A DNA stretch of 64,000 nt. It comes from Fusarium oxysporum f. sp. lycopersici 4287. Taxonomy: Eukaryota; Ascomycota; Sordariomycetes; Hypocreales; Nectriaceae. The translations under genes and the position numbers were made by a program. Under the pieces are notes generated by a model. The model was not told the DNA's origin, did not search any database, and worked only from the letters and a program-made list of their open reading frames with translations. Numbering within the stretch: the first letter of the stretch is position 1; each line of letters starts with the position of its first letter. Below are positions 24,308 to 34,570 of this stretch, piece after piece. The stretch covers positions 1,569,776-1,633,775 of the forward strand of contig NC_030994.1 in NCBI RefSeq assembly GCF_000149955.1, in the 5' to 3' direction.

Positions 24308-25573
24308 ATGACCTTGTTGCGTCGAGCCTGTCAGGATCCAGCACTTCCACCTCAGTCAGATATGGCACCTCATCTTATGGATTCGAAGGGTTTCATTCTG
24401 CGTGAGTCTGAATCTTAACTTTGACCGATTCATTTGTGAATACGTTACTGATTTGACCGGACTAAAGAGAACTGCCGTGTGTCCGCCGAAAGCTCGGATG
24501 CTGACTTCAAAGTCCTGACTCGGATCGACCTAAGTCGTCAGTGGCATGCTTTCGTTCTCAAGACAGAAGGCGGGAAACGCACCAAATATCTTGAGGAAAA
24601 GGCCCCCCGACCCGAGCGTGCACTCGAACTGCTTCACGAGGCCTCGGCTCGTTTGGTAGATCAGTATGTAACCTGTCACGGCTACGATCTTCCCCCTGGT
24701 GCTACCAAGAGCTCATCTGGTATGCGCGGTGGTTCAGTGAAACCAGATGTCATTGCTTGTAGTTCCTCTGACAGCGAAGCCTTTGCCTCGGACTCTGGCG
24801 ATTCTGCACTTCCTCCCCGTCGCTCCCACCGACGAAGCCATCGCAGTGGCCGAGCGGCTGGCGAAGCAGCCAACACACGACCAGACCGAGCAGAGGCAGA
24901 TTCAGGTAGCGACAGTGATGAGCCTACTAGTCGCCGTACCCCTTTTTGGGGGGGATCTCCTCCTCGTCCAGCGGGAATGCCATCTCACGGTCGTCCCCCT
25001 CCCCCTCAACCATGGGGTTACTCGATGCCAATACAGTCACAAGCATCAGCACCGGCACCAGTCCCTGCCCCTATTCCAGGCATTCGACCAGGTCCCTCGA
25101 TGGTTCCTCCACCACCAGGTAGAAGCATTTCCATTCCGCCCATGGTTGGCAAGCCGTATCCTGCACGTCTCAACATTACCTGGCCAGGCAATGGAAAGAG
25201 GAACATGCTTGTCAATGTCTCGCCAACCGTTCACTACCTCCAGCAAGTTGCAGTCAACGAGGCAAACATGCGCCCCACGGGGTTTGTCAACTCATCTTCG
25301 GCACCGTACCTCCCTCTGCCGAATCGTTCTAGCAATGGTCACGCTCTTCTCAGAGCCATGGTATGCCGTGTCACGCTGGACGAGGACGACACTTATGAGA
25401 TCGCGGCTTTTGGAAATGACTTATCTGCCTTGTTCCGCAGTACTTCGAGCATCCCCAAGTTCGAGATTGAAATCATCAATGCCAACATTGTCCCCATCTT
25501 TCCACCAATGCCGCCTCCTCCGCGTCCTGCCTCGGTTGCCTCCTCGCGAAGCAGCGTCGAAATTGCGGACTAA
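24308..25573 (+). CDS. Uncharacterised proline-rich protein
   Basis: I do not recognise a named family. Exons 24308-24401 and 24468-25573 encode 399 aa from the first Met; a second in-frame Met at 24362 is an equally plausible start (MAPHLMDSKGFIL). The N-terminal 110 residues look folded and conserved (KVLTRIDLSRQWHAFVLKTE). A Ser/Asp/Arg-rich stretch follows (ACSSSDSEAFASDSGDSALP), then a Pro-rich segment (APAPVPAPIPGIRPGPSMVP). A second ordered region begins at about residue 275 (YPARLNITWPGNGKRNMLVN) and ends in FPPMPPPPRP. No signal peptide or membrane segment is seen. The disordered middle suggests a scaffold or nucleic-acid-associated role, but that is inference only. Confidence 0.75.
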
Positions 25574-27377
25574 ATCAGGAAATTTCTTTGCACCACTCAC
25601 AAGCACCGAGGACGGTGCCACACAGTCTTTTCAGAGGGCAATCATGTATCAGTGAGCATACGGCTAAGGCGAAACGGGTTGAATAGGTGAGTTAAACTAG
25701 GGTATTGAGACGGGAGTTTGGGATGACGAGAGATGTCTGCCACTTAACAAACTGTGCACATTGGGTCACCGGCGCGTTATTGAGTCAGGGATGTTTTATT
25801 TCTTAGCCATTCTTCGCCAAACTTGTTAACACTAGAATGGTACTTTGTGAATAGAGGTTGTCGTTGTTGAACTTGACTTTACAACCATGAACGTGAACTG
25901 AAATGGTTACATATTCAGCATCTGGCCGTCCCTATTAGTTAGAGGAAACCTTATTGTGCTTTCTGCAGATTCGAACCGTTACCCCTGATACTTGCACTTG
26001 TGTTACTGCAGGCCTGTGCGAATATAATGACGAGTAACATTTGAGGTCGATAATCTGATACTGTGTCTAGATCTATGCTCCTATTGGCAGGATATTTCAA
26101 AGCACACGGGCAGCCATAAGTTGAGCGACTGAGACCTAACTCAGCCCCCGCCTCACTTTATCGGCAACATGACGGTGGTGACTCGAACTTTACCACTGCA
26201 ACGCATTATAATTGATGATCATGGCCTCATGGAGATAGCAGGATCAACGGGAACTAATCGACGCTAGGAGGACATTGATAAAGGGGAGTCGTCGAATGAG
26301 GCGGCAAAGAACGTGTGGCTGATGTGCAATCTAATGCAGCTTCGAGCAGGGATTTAACATGGGAAACAGGGATTCTTCAAGTTAGTGAAGACGAATATCA
26401 TGACTACTCTTGACGATATCACAAGATGAAAATGTGATATATGTCACAAATTTGAGTGCAGACGAAGGGTGTCACCACGTTGTTGTTGATGAACAAATGA
26501 AGGTCAAACATGACCAGTAGATTTGAGAACAGCTCATCTCCGTAGTGGCTGACCATATTCTTCACCGACTGGATATTATGCACGCATATGCATATGGCGT
26601 CCAGCCCATCGGGGTGCCGTGTTACTGTTACTTGGCATAGCGTATAGGCAACCGCCTCTGAAGAGAATCCTGGAGCAGCTCGCCAATGTCGATAGCCTCA
26701 CGGCATGTCATAACACAAATTGGAGAGAATTGTATACATCAAGTGCATGAAAACAAGGGTATCATCAGGCCAAGTGACTGGTTCAAAGAGGCTTGCCACA
26801 GAATAAGCCTTGGAGATGAGCTGAGGGCCCCAACAAGTGCTTGTGCTATGGGCGCGGCCCACAACGTTCGGGATCCGACAGCACGGTAAGAGCGGTTATG
26901 GAAACGAGGCGAGACGGGATATGAGCTTAGACTGGTTATAGTGTGTAGATGGAGACAAGGGTGAAGGGGGGAGGCAAGACCCTGGCGGTGTAGAGAAGGC
27001 CTTGTTTTGGCGAGGCTTGAGTGGAAAGGAGCTGCGAGAGGAGAATAGAGTTTGGTGATTATGAAACAATACACCACATTGATGTCACCTTAGCCGTGAC
27101 AAGGCGTACTAGCTTTCCACAAAGACTAGAGGTGAAGATTGCTTGCCTTGACGATGTGTAAGAATTGTATAGGGGGCTCCAACTAACACAATGCATTTCT
27201 TGGTCTACACAGCCAACTGTGCTGCATAGCACTGTAGTGTAGTGTAGTGTCTGCCCATAACTTGATTCTAGAGCAGTCTGTCGTATACTGTGCTGTTTCA
27301 CTACTTTTATCTACCACAGATGACCTTTCACCTGAAACCTGTGACAGCATCAACCTGTACTCCACGCCTTACATTCA
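25574..27377. other. Long convergent intergenic region
   Basis: 1.8 kb between the stops of the proline-rich gene and the EBP gene. It contains a short tandem TAGTG repeat at about 27233-27252 and no domain-bearing frame. The motif GATTCGAACC near 25968 resembles an inverted tRNA B box, but no tRNA fold surrounds it. Confidence 0.5.
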
Positions 27378-28265
27378 TCACTCCCTCTTCCTCTCTTTCA
27401 ATGCTGCAAACGCCCTGGCAACCTGCAGCCAACTATCTTGTAGCAACACTACATCCTCAAGTTAGCCTAGGTGCTTGAAGTCGATGGTCTAACTCACCGA
27501 GAGGTACAACGGCCCAAGGCAGGTTGAAACCAACATAATAGATCCAAAAGTACAGAGTCTCCGGGCGGCTGTACGCCACGCCACGCACTCTCGACTCATT
27601 CCAGTTGGTCAGGTAATATAACGCAACGCCGTACACATGTGCAGTACAGACGATGACCTGCACGACGTGGCGACTGTGCCAATCCCTAAGTATACCTACC
27701 ACGGCGAGGAATGAGAGGGGTCCCCAGGCGAGCTGTAGAGGCTGTGTAAGCCAATGAAGCGAGAGAAGCATGCCTAACTTACACATGTGATGGTCTCTAC
27801 GCTCACGGTGAAGATGTCGTGGGTCAGGTAGCGGGAGTCTGATAGAGTGTATTCCTTCCACAGCTGGGCGAAGAGGGACGACATGCCAGGGAGTTGATAG
27901 CGGTAGACAAGATAGTATCCTTGACAAGTAAGCACCCTGACGTTGTGACGGGGTCATTCTCTTTGCCTCACCTTCAAAGGCGATATGCAAGAAACCGCCT
28001 GCAATCAACTCCCAGTTAGTCTTTTCATCCTCTTCTTTTGTATAAGTGCAGGACTTGACTTACACAGCGCAAACCAAGCAGCAGCAAATTTATCGATAGG
28101 CCGCACAGGCTTTGCAGTACGTGTCGTTTGCCAAAGTGTAAGTCCAATCACAGCACCAACGATTGCACCGAAGGTAGCTATCAACTCTGCCACTGGTGTG
28201 CTGTTGGGGAGATATCCTGGGATAGCGGCGTCAACCGGAAAGTATGGATGTTTAAGGTCAGCCAT
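27378..28265 (-). CDS. EBP/EXPERA family protein (sterol delta8-delta7 isomerase-like)
   Basis: A multipass ER membrane protein of the emopamil-binding family, whose known members move the sterol ring double bond. Fungi mostly use Erg2 for this step, so the substrate here is uncertain. Five exons are 28265-28064, 27998-27972 (27 nt), 27919-27783, 27732-27498 and 27448-27378; they encode 223 aa. The micro-exon with its flanks makes CGGFLHIAFEGYYLVYR, the conserved His..Glu motif of the active site. Four hydrophobic segments are visible, including ELIATFGAIVGAVIGLTLW and WGPLSFLAVVGIL. The protein ends VPLVLLQDSWLQVARAFAAL and a KERKRE tail, the tail being reached only after the fourth intron. 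All splices keep frame. Confidence 0.83.
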
Positions 28266-28697
28266 TGTGCAACTTTGGGACAATCTATGATCATCAGCAG
28301 GTAGAAGAGTCGACTAGTAGGACTCATTAGAGACCGAAGAACTTTGAGCTCCAGCGTAAACTCAATGGACTTGTGTAATCAGAATATTGAACAGACAGAC
28401 ACACGGCAGTTGTTTGGTGATGGTTTAATTAACCCCTTGTTCATCACGTGATGGCATCAACCACATGCAACTTCATTCTGTCTCTTGAACATATGAATTT
28501 TCATGTAGTGACGGAGTAGTATCAATCAATATATTGCAGAGTCGTATTTCTAACTGCCTGAGTTGGGCGACATTTCATGTGTTTCGACTCATTCAAATCC
28601 GACTTGAACCCTTGCAAACGTAGGCCAACCAACCCCAATATCCCTAATGGTGACAATAATATACAGAAACTTGTGAACAACACACTCAATCAAATCC
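28266..28697. promoter_or_regulatory. Promoter of the EBP gene and 3' region of the PrpF gene
   Basis: 432 bases between tandem leftward genes. TCACGTGATG, containing a CACGTG core, lies near 28446. Nothing else noted. Confidence 0.35.
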
Positions 28698-29888
28698 TTA
28701 ATAGTACACATCCCCCTTCATGAGTACCCTGGCCGTCCGTAAGAGTTGCGCAGACTCAATCTTCCCATCTCGAATGACAGTCCCAATGTCAACTTTGCCA
28801 CTCGGATGCCCAATACTAACCGTCTCCTTTGACTGACCCCCTATCAGATCAGACGCAAGTGTCCCTTTGATTTGGGAAGCAGCCCCGAGGCAGAGCGCTA
28901 GAGTTAACGGCACAGCCTTGTGTGCCTGGCCCATAGACAAAGTAAGGCATCTGATATCAACGTCTGGCGAATCACTCGAGGGGAACAAAAGGACAATTTT
29001 GGGAACACTCTCCGTGTTAGGATCGAGGCCCATGAGACTAGCACCGGCTCGACGTATCTCTCCAAGCTTTTTCTTGAGTTCGGGGTTTGACTCGACGATA
29101 GCTGGTGTGAGAGACATGTGATCAGCAAGTCCCAAGCTTTCAGTAGTGATGAAAACACCGGGGTTTCCCACATCAACAAGAGATGCCTTGATCTTGGTAC
29201 CGTCTTGCAGTTGGAGGACATCCACGGGGTTTCCCGTTGGAAGAGCTTTGCCGGTCTTCGCACCAGCAGGATCAATGAAGCTCATGATGACCTTGGAGCC
29301 TGTTCCTGGAACCCCGTCCATGGCATACTCTCCTTGATGCGCATACTTGAGAGGCTCGCCTTCAACTTGAAACTTTGAACTCATGACCTTATTAGTATTG
29401 GTATTCAAGAACCGCACAGTGGCCCACTGCAATCCATTCTCATCCTGCTCGACAGCCTTGGCCTGAGCCGACAGCAGCCCACTATCCCACGCCGCAGGGC
29501 CAACTAAGGACGACATGTTGCCGCAATTCCCTGCCATATCGAGGCTTCCATCGCGGATTCCAACTTGCACAAATGTGAAATCCACATCCACGTCTTCTCT
29601 CGAAGGTGATCCAAGGATGACGATCTTTGAGGTCGACGAGATGCCAGAGCCCATGCCATTGAGCTGGCGTCCGTAGGGGTCGGGCGAGCCCATTACTGGA
29701 GGGAGTATTTTATGCCATTGGGATTCTGGGGGAAGATCTTTACGGTGGATGACGAGACCGTTTGATGTTCCGCCACGGGCAAACCATGCAGGGAAGCTTG
29801 AGGCTGGTGTTGAGGTAGTCATCAGGCGGGTTTGGGAGAGTCTAACTGAACGGATGATGGGTCGTGATAAGGGTTTACAAGTTGCCAT
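28698..29888 (-). CDS. PrpF-family isomerase (DUF453; methylaconitate/aconitate isomerase-like)
   Basis: PrpF proteins have the diaminopimelate-epimerase fold and isomerise methylaconitate-type tricarboxylates, as in the 2-methylcitrate route of propionate breakdown. The intronless frame encodes 396 aa. The first 30 residues (MATCKPLSRPIIRSVRLSQT) are rich in Arg and Ser and lack acid residues, which suggests mitochondrial import. Family signatures are FARGGTSNGLVIH near residue 36 and LDMAGNCGNMSSLVGP at about 115-130, the latter with the active-site Cys region. Others are FQVEGEPLKYAHQGEY, DVGNPGVFITTESLGL, and MGQAHKAVPLTLALCLGAAS near the C-terminus. An inner Met (MTTSTPASSF) could start a cytosolic form. 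The substrate is inferred from the family. Confidence 0.85.
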   Translation of the reverse strand: MATCKPLSRPIIRSVRLSQTRLMTTSTPASSFPAWFARGGTSNGLVIHRKDLPPESQWHKILPPVMGSPDPYGRQLNGMGSGISSTSKIVILGSPSREDVDVDFTFVQVGIRDGSLDMAGNCGNMSSLVGPAAWDSGLLSAQAKAVEQDENGLQWATVRFLNTNTNKVMSSKFQVEGEPLKYAHQGEYAMDGVPGTGSKVIMSFIDPAGAKTGKALPTGNPVDVLQLQDGTKIKASLVDVGNPGVFITTESLGLADHMSLTPAIVESNPELKKKLGEIRRAGASLMGLDPNTESVPKIVLLFPSSDSPDVDIRCLTLSMGQAHKAVPLTLALCLGAASQIKGTLASDLIGGQSKETVSIGHPSGKVDIGTVIRDGKIESAQLLRTARVLMKGDVYY

Positions 29889-30286
29889 GATTGCCGTATT
29901 CCAGCCGAATAAATCTATAAAAGATGTTTATAAGTCGAGAGGATGTTATATAAAGGTTCAAGCTGCCCGGGGATAGCTCGGAGGTCCGAGACCAGAGTTC
30001 GGATGGTGAACTGGAGGAGTGAGAGACACTGAATGTTTAGTGGTCGATGCGCTGTAACATCACTGCATCTACCTTTGCTTCAAGTTTGGACTTCTAAAAC
30101 ATTGTATCGATTCCTTTCTTCGTCAAAGCAAAACAACAATGCTGCCCTGGTCCCAGCGTATATCTATCTAACCGCATGAACTAAACTTTCTCTGACAAAG
30201 GAGAAGGATGGCAAAAAGAACACAAGACAACGCGTCAGGCAACAAAGATCCTTGGAGAATAAATCCATCTCAATGTCGCCGTAACA
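29889..30286. other. Spacer upstream of the PrpF gene
   Basis: 398 bases with the PrpF promoter and the 3' end of the cyclotransferase gene. Nothing notable. Confidence 0.4.
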
Positions 30287-30769
30287 TCAGTCCTTCTCAA
30301 TCCAGAATCTCCTCATGACTCGATCAGCATAGTCCTCATCCATCCCCCAATTCTCAACAGCATCCTCGATTCCATCCTCCATACGCTCGATGTACTCCTC
30401 TCGAGGCACATCCTCCTCCACCCTCATCTCATCAACATACACCAAGGCTCTCAGCGTCTCGTCCTCTTCCTTGTTTGCACTCGCCCACTTGACATCCACC
30501 TGGAACTTCTGATATGCCGATGGAACGCCCTCATATCTGTCGAGGCTCTCTTCGTCATCTGCCGGAACAAGGTACAGTAGCCCATATACACCCTCCTCGG
30601 GCTTCTGCTTCTGCTTCTCCTTTCCTTTGCCCTTTGTGCTCGGCTGGCGGTTGTCTTCAGCTTCTGGCGTTTCATCGTTGTCTGAATCGATAGGGAGCTG
30701 TACGACGTTGGCATAGCCGCGTTCGTTGATGATCCATCTCCAGCCCTTGAGATATGCGAGGCCAACGGG
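30287..30769 (-). CDS. Gamma-glutamylcyclotransferase-like protein (partial, 5' end in gap)
   Basis: Likely cleaves gamma-glutamyl dipeptides to 5-oxoproline and a free amino acid in glutathione turnover. Only the C-terminal 160 residues are readable; the start lies in the N run. Visible family blocks are GLAYLKGWRWIINERGYANV, GVYGLLYLVPADDEESLDRY followed by EGVPSAYQ, and the C-terminal YIERMEDGIEDAVENWG. The Glu in DRYEGVP fits the catalytic acid of the family. A Lys/Gln-rich insertion (KGKGKEKQKQKPEE) interrupts the fold, as in some fungal homologues. The leading YGSN substrate loop must be in the missing part. The gene ends with FWIEKD. Confidence 0.82.
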   Translation of the reverse strand, partial: PVGLAYLKGWRWIINERGYANVVQLPIDSDNDETPEAEDNRQPSTKGKGKEKQKQKPEEGVYGLLYLVPADDEESLDRYEGVPSAYQKFQVDVKWASANKEEDETLRALVYVDEMRVEEDVPREEYIERMEDGIEDAVENWGMDEDYADRVMRRFWIEKD

Positions 30770-31298
30770 NNNNNNNNNNNNNNNNNNNNNNNNNNNNNNN
30801 NNNNNNNNNNNNNNNNNNNNNNNNNNNNNNNNNNNNNNNNNNNNNNNNNNNNNNNNNNNNNNNNNNNNNNNNNNNNNNNNNNNNNNNNNNNNNNNNNNNN
30901 NNNNNNNNNNNNNNNNNNNNNNNNNNNNNNNNNNNNNNNNNNNNNNNNNNNNNNNNNNNNNNNNNNNNNNNNNNNNNNNNNNNNNNNNNNNNNNNNNNNN
31001 NNNNNNNNNNNNNNNNNNNNNNNNNNNNNNNNNNNNNNNNNNNNNNNNNNNNNNNNNNNNNNNNNNNNNNNNNNNNNNNNNNNNNNNNNNNNNNNNNNNN
31101 NNNNNNNNNNNNNNNNNNNNNNNNNNNNNNNNNNNNNNNNNNNNNNNNNNNNNNNNNNNNNNNNNNNNNNNNNNNNNNNNNNNNNNNNNNNNNNNNNNNN
31201 NNNNNNNNNNNNNNNNNNNNNNNNNNNNNNNNNNNNNNNNNNNNNNNNNNNNNNNNNNNNNNNNNNNNNNNNNNNNNNNNNNNNNNNNNNNNNNNNNN
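30770..31298. other. Assembly gap (N run)
   Basis: 529 consecutive N covering the 5' end of the cyclotransferase gene. A hexanucleotide repeat lies just right of it. Confidence 0.99.
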
Positions 31299-31792
31299 TG
31301 AAAATTGGAACTTTGGTACAATCCCTTGTCTTTGTCTTTGTCTTTGTCTTTGTCATAATCCTTGGGCTGTCTTGTCTCTTGGAATTCTTAGTCTCTTTTG
31401 ACTCATATTACTACTCAGGTACGTTCATCTTCTCATCTACCAAACTCCTTGCCCCATGTCTAAAGAGAAAATGCTACCTTTCATCCCAATCCTGATGCAA
31501 TCCTCTAGTTCAGGTAAATTAAATCAGAGCGAACGTGGTATCGCAAATCATTCATCACGCATACGCCGCACAGCCATAATCTTCTTTGCAAGTTAAAACA
31601 CATTCTGCTTCTCTCAGGCCTTGTTTGAGATTACCACTCCACGCCTACTCATGATTTGAGTAAATCCTCCAAATCCAACCCATCAATAAATAGCCTTGCA
31701 GCTCCCGTATCCCATCAATAGCAACGTTGAGCACTTCGTAATTCGTTCAGCTTTGGACCCCCATGGAGCCTGATAACCCGCCCGTATTACAA
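31299..31792. other. Spacer between the gap and STE11, with hexanucleotide repeat
   Basis: Contains about five copies of TTTGTC at 31325-31354. The remainder is AT-rich 3' sequence of STE11 and presumed promoter of the cyclotransferase. No gene seen. Confidence 0.5.
31325..31354. repeat. Microsatellite (TTTGTC)n
   Basis: Roughly five perfect tandem copies of a 6-base unit. On the minus strand it reads as Lys-Thr codons (TKTKTKT), but no supported protein includes it. Confidence 0.85.
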
Positions 31793-34570
31793 TTAGGTGA
31801 TTGGGATCAGGAAGGGGCTGAGTATCAGCTGGTCCGCGCTAGGTCGTAGGTTGTGGTCAATTTCAAAGGTTTGCGCAAGGAACTCTTTGGCTGCCTCGCT
31901 CGCATGTTCAGGGATTGTAGGAGCCGCCTTTCCGCCCCCAATCTTGAAGATAGCCTGGAGCTGACTGCAGTCGGGGAAAGGGTGACTACCAGTCATCATC
32001 TCCACCACCAAGCACCCAAGCGACCAGATATCTGCTTTGCGAGTATACGATGTTTGCTTCACAACTTCAGGCGCCATCCAGAAAACGGATCCTTGCAGTG
32101 AAGGGCGGTGCTTATTGTTGTTGGCGCCGTTTAGAATGTTGGAGGCCTCCAGCTTCTTTGAAATGCCGAAATCAGAAATCTTGATGGTTCCCTTGTTGTC
32201 CACCAGGATGTTGGCTCCCTTGATGTCGCGATGGATAATGTCCCGGTTGTGTAGGTATGAAAGGCCAGTCAGAATTTGTCGAACAAAACTGCGAACCAGC
32301 GGCTCTGGGAGCGCACCGTACGAGTTGAGTATCGTCTGAACTGATCCACCAGGCACATACTCGAGGAAAATATTGAGATAATCAGCTGAGGAACTGCAAC
32401 CAAGATATTGCACAATATTAGGATGTCGAAGATCGCGAAGAAGGCTTATTTCTCGCTTGAGTGCTTCGATCATGCCCTTCTTGCGTGTGTCGCCCTGGCT
32501 GTTGGCTCCAGGAGCAGGTGTCTCGACCTGCTTCACAGCGAGAAGCTCACCAGTAACAGCATGGAGAGCCAGGTACACACTGCCGAATGAACCTTGGCCG
32601 ATAAGCGCACCCTTCATCCATTTGTCGTCGCCCCAGGACTCTCCAGCCAGGAAGCTTTGTAGCTCCTCATCTACGTCGTCGCCATCATTGGTCAATGCCT
32701 GGCGAAGCTCCTGGAATGATCCGGAGCCCGTTGAGTTGTCACCATCATAGTAGCTTGTGGCCGTGGTGTTGCCCTCAGGGTCAGTGACACTCAACGCAGC
32801 CGAGTCAGAGCCACTCTCAGTAAAAGAGACATACGACTTGCGGTTGGGCTCGAGAGAAGACTCCTCTTGAAGGGTGTCAAGCACCGATGATGTTACTGAA
32901 TCCCGGTTGTAGGCATTCTGAGGAACACGAATGTGGGAATCCCGAGACTTCACCTTGGCAAGCTGAGAATTGGCATTAAGCCAAGAATCAGCAATGGTTG
33001 GGATAGGAGGCGCATCCTGGATACTGGAGGCAAAGCTGAGGCTGCTAGCAACGCTGAGCCGGCTGTTGACCTTGCTCAAGCGAGTTGACCGTCGCATGGA
33101 AAGTCGGGCTGTGCGGTCAATGTCTTCTCTGGTGTGGTCAGGGAAGTACGAGGTAAGATCAGAAGCAATCAACTCGCTGGGAGGTCGAAGACCTCCAAAC
33201 TGTCGTAGGGCTCCGACACGTCGAGCCGGCCGCGATTCAATCTCTGATGGGGGGCGCTCCAGATCCTTGGCTGCGTTGTGTAGATTTCGCTCCCGATCCT
33301 GGTAAGATATTGGCGACAATGGGGACTGCAGCTGATCGTTCCATTTCTCCCCAAGCATTTTCTGAACCTTCAGTTGACTTCGCTTGTCCACTGTTTCCAG
33401 AGCTCGGGCGTGCTTCTGTTGCTCTTCTTCCATGGCAATGGCAGCAGCGCGCTGCAGTTCCGCCTCCCCTGGTTCTCCTGCTGGAACCCTCCGTAATATC
33501 AGTCGATTTCGTTCCGGTCGTCGTTGGTCCTTGATAATGCGCCAAAGTTCCGTATCGCCCAGTCGTCGGCACTGGCCTGGATCAGGATCGATGCCAGCCA
33601 AAACCCAGAAACAGTAGTTCCTTTCGTGGTCCTCACGCAGAGCGAACTTTCGAAGAGTCACCCGCATCACCTCCTCGCAAGTATTACACGCGGAAATCTT
33701 GACAACCTTCGTAACGCCGCCAGTCGATATAACGCGGATAACTTCTTGACCCTGTGGTAAGGCAGCCATCAGTGAACCGTCCATACTGGAGTTATTCCTG
33801 GTATGGGTCGTTACCAGACGGTTTGCCGGAAGATCCGGGTTGGTAATCACAATCCTTTGGCCTTGAGCATTTACAGGGCTTGTGACATATGTCTTCCCTC
33901 GGGCCCTTAGGTTCCGCAGATCGGTACCAGGGAGAGGGGAGTTTGGTCTTGAGGAATTCATGCCATTATCCAAAGCACCATGTAAATCCATTTGCCTTGA
34001 AAACCGCTTGTTGGAAGAAGATGTCGGAACACCTCGAGATGTGTGCATTCTTGGCGAGTCATGGGGTGCAGTGATGTGAATATCGAGTCCGCCAAATGAA
34101 TCCTAGACACGAACGGTCAGTCTGAGAGCCCAGCAACTATAGCCATCGCCGATATAGCCTACCCGATTCCGCTTCTTCTCGTTGGCGTATGCCCTAGTTC
34201 TCAGCTTTTTGATGCTAAGGAAAAGGCGGACGCGATCGCCGACCTTCTCAACACCCATTTCTTTAAGCACATCTTTATCCATTTCCAGGAGATTCTCGCC
34301 GTTGATGTGATTTTTTCGGAAGATCTTTTCATACTCGCCGCACTTTACAGATCGCAGGTATTCGCAGACCTGCTCTTCGTCCCAGTTCTTGACGGATTCG
34401 GCGGGGTCGCTTTCGTTGAATTCGGATTCTGTCGGGCTGCCGTAAGCACCTGAAGAGGGCATCGTGGGAGCTCTTCTGGGCGGGGCCATTGTGGGCTGAG
34501 AAGGAACAGGAGTGAGGGACGAAGCACCCAAGCCGGCGGGAAACGACGCTTTTGAAGCTAGCATGGCCAT
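31793..34570 (-). CDS. STE11: MAP kinase kinase kinase Ste11 (SteC)
   Basis: The upstream kinase of the mating/invasive-growth MAPK cascade (Ste11-Ste7-Fus3/Kss1 type), required in many plant-pathogenic fungi for infection-related development. Exons 34570-34163 and 34102-31793 encode 905 aa. A SAM domain lies at about residues 60-128 (VKNWDEEQVCEYLRSVKCGE, then INGENLLEMDKDVLKEMGVE) and binds the Ste50 adaptor. A Ras-association-like domain follows at about 250-345 (EVIRVISTGGVTKVVKISAC). The kinase domain from about 630 has GQGSFGSVY, the VAIK-type LAVKQVE, HRDIKGANILVDN, DFGISKK and GSVFWMAPEVV. The regulatory middle is Ser-rich. All catalytic residues are present. The 60-nt intron falls just after the SAM domain. 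Confidence 0.95.

Noticed and set aside
24747..25655. 302-codon frame overlapping the proline-rich protein
   Set aside because: It is in another frame of a gene with a clean intron and coherent composition; its residues look like a frame-shifted shadow.
25960..26040. GATTCGAACC resembling an inverted tRNA B box
   Set aside because: No matching A box, acceptor stem or anticodon arm could be drawn on either strand.
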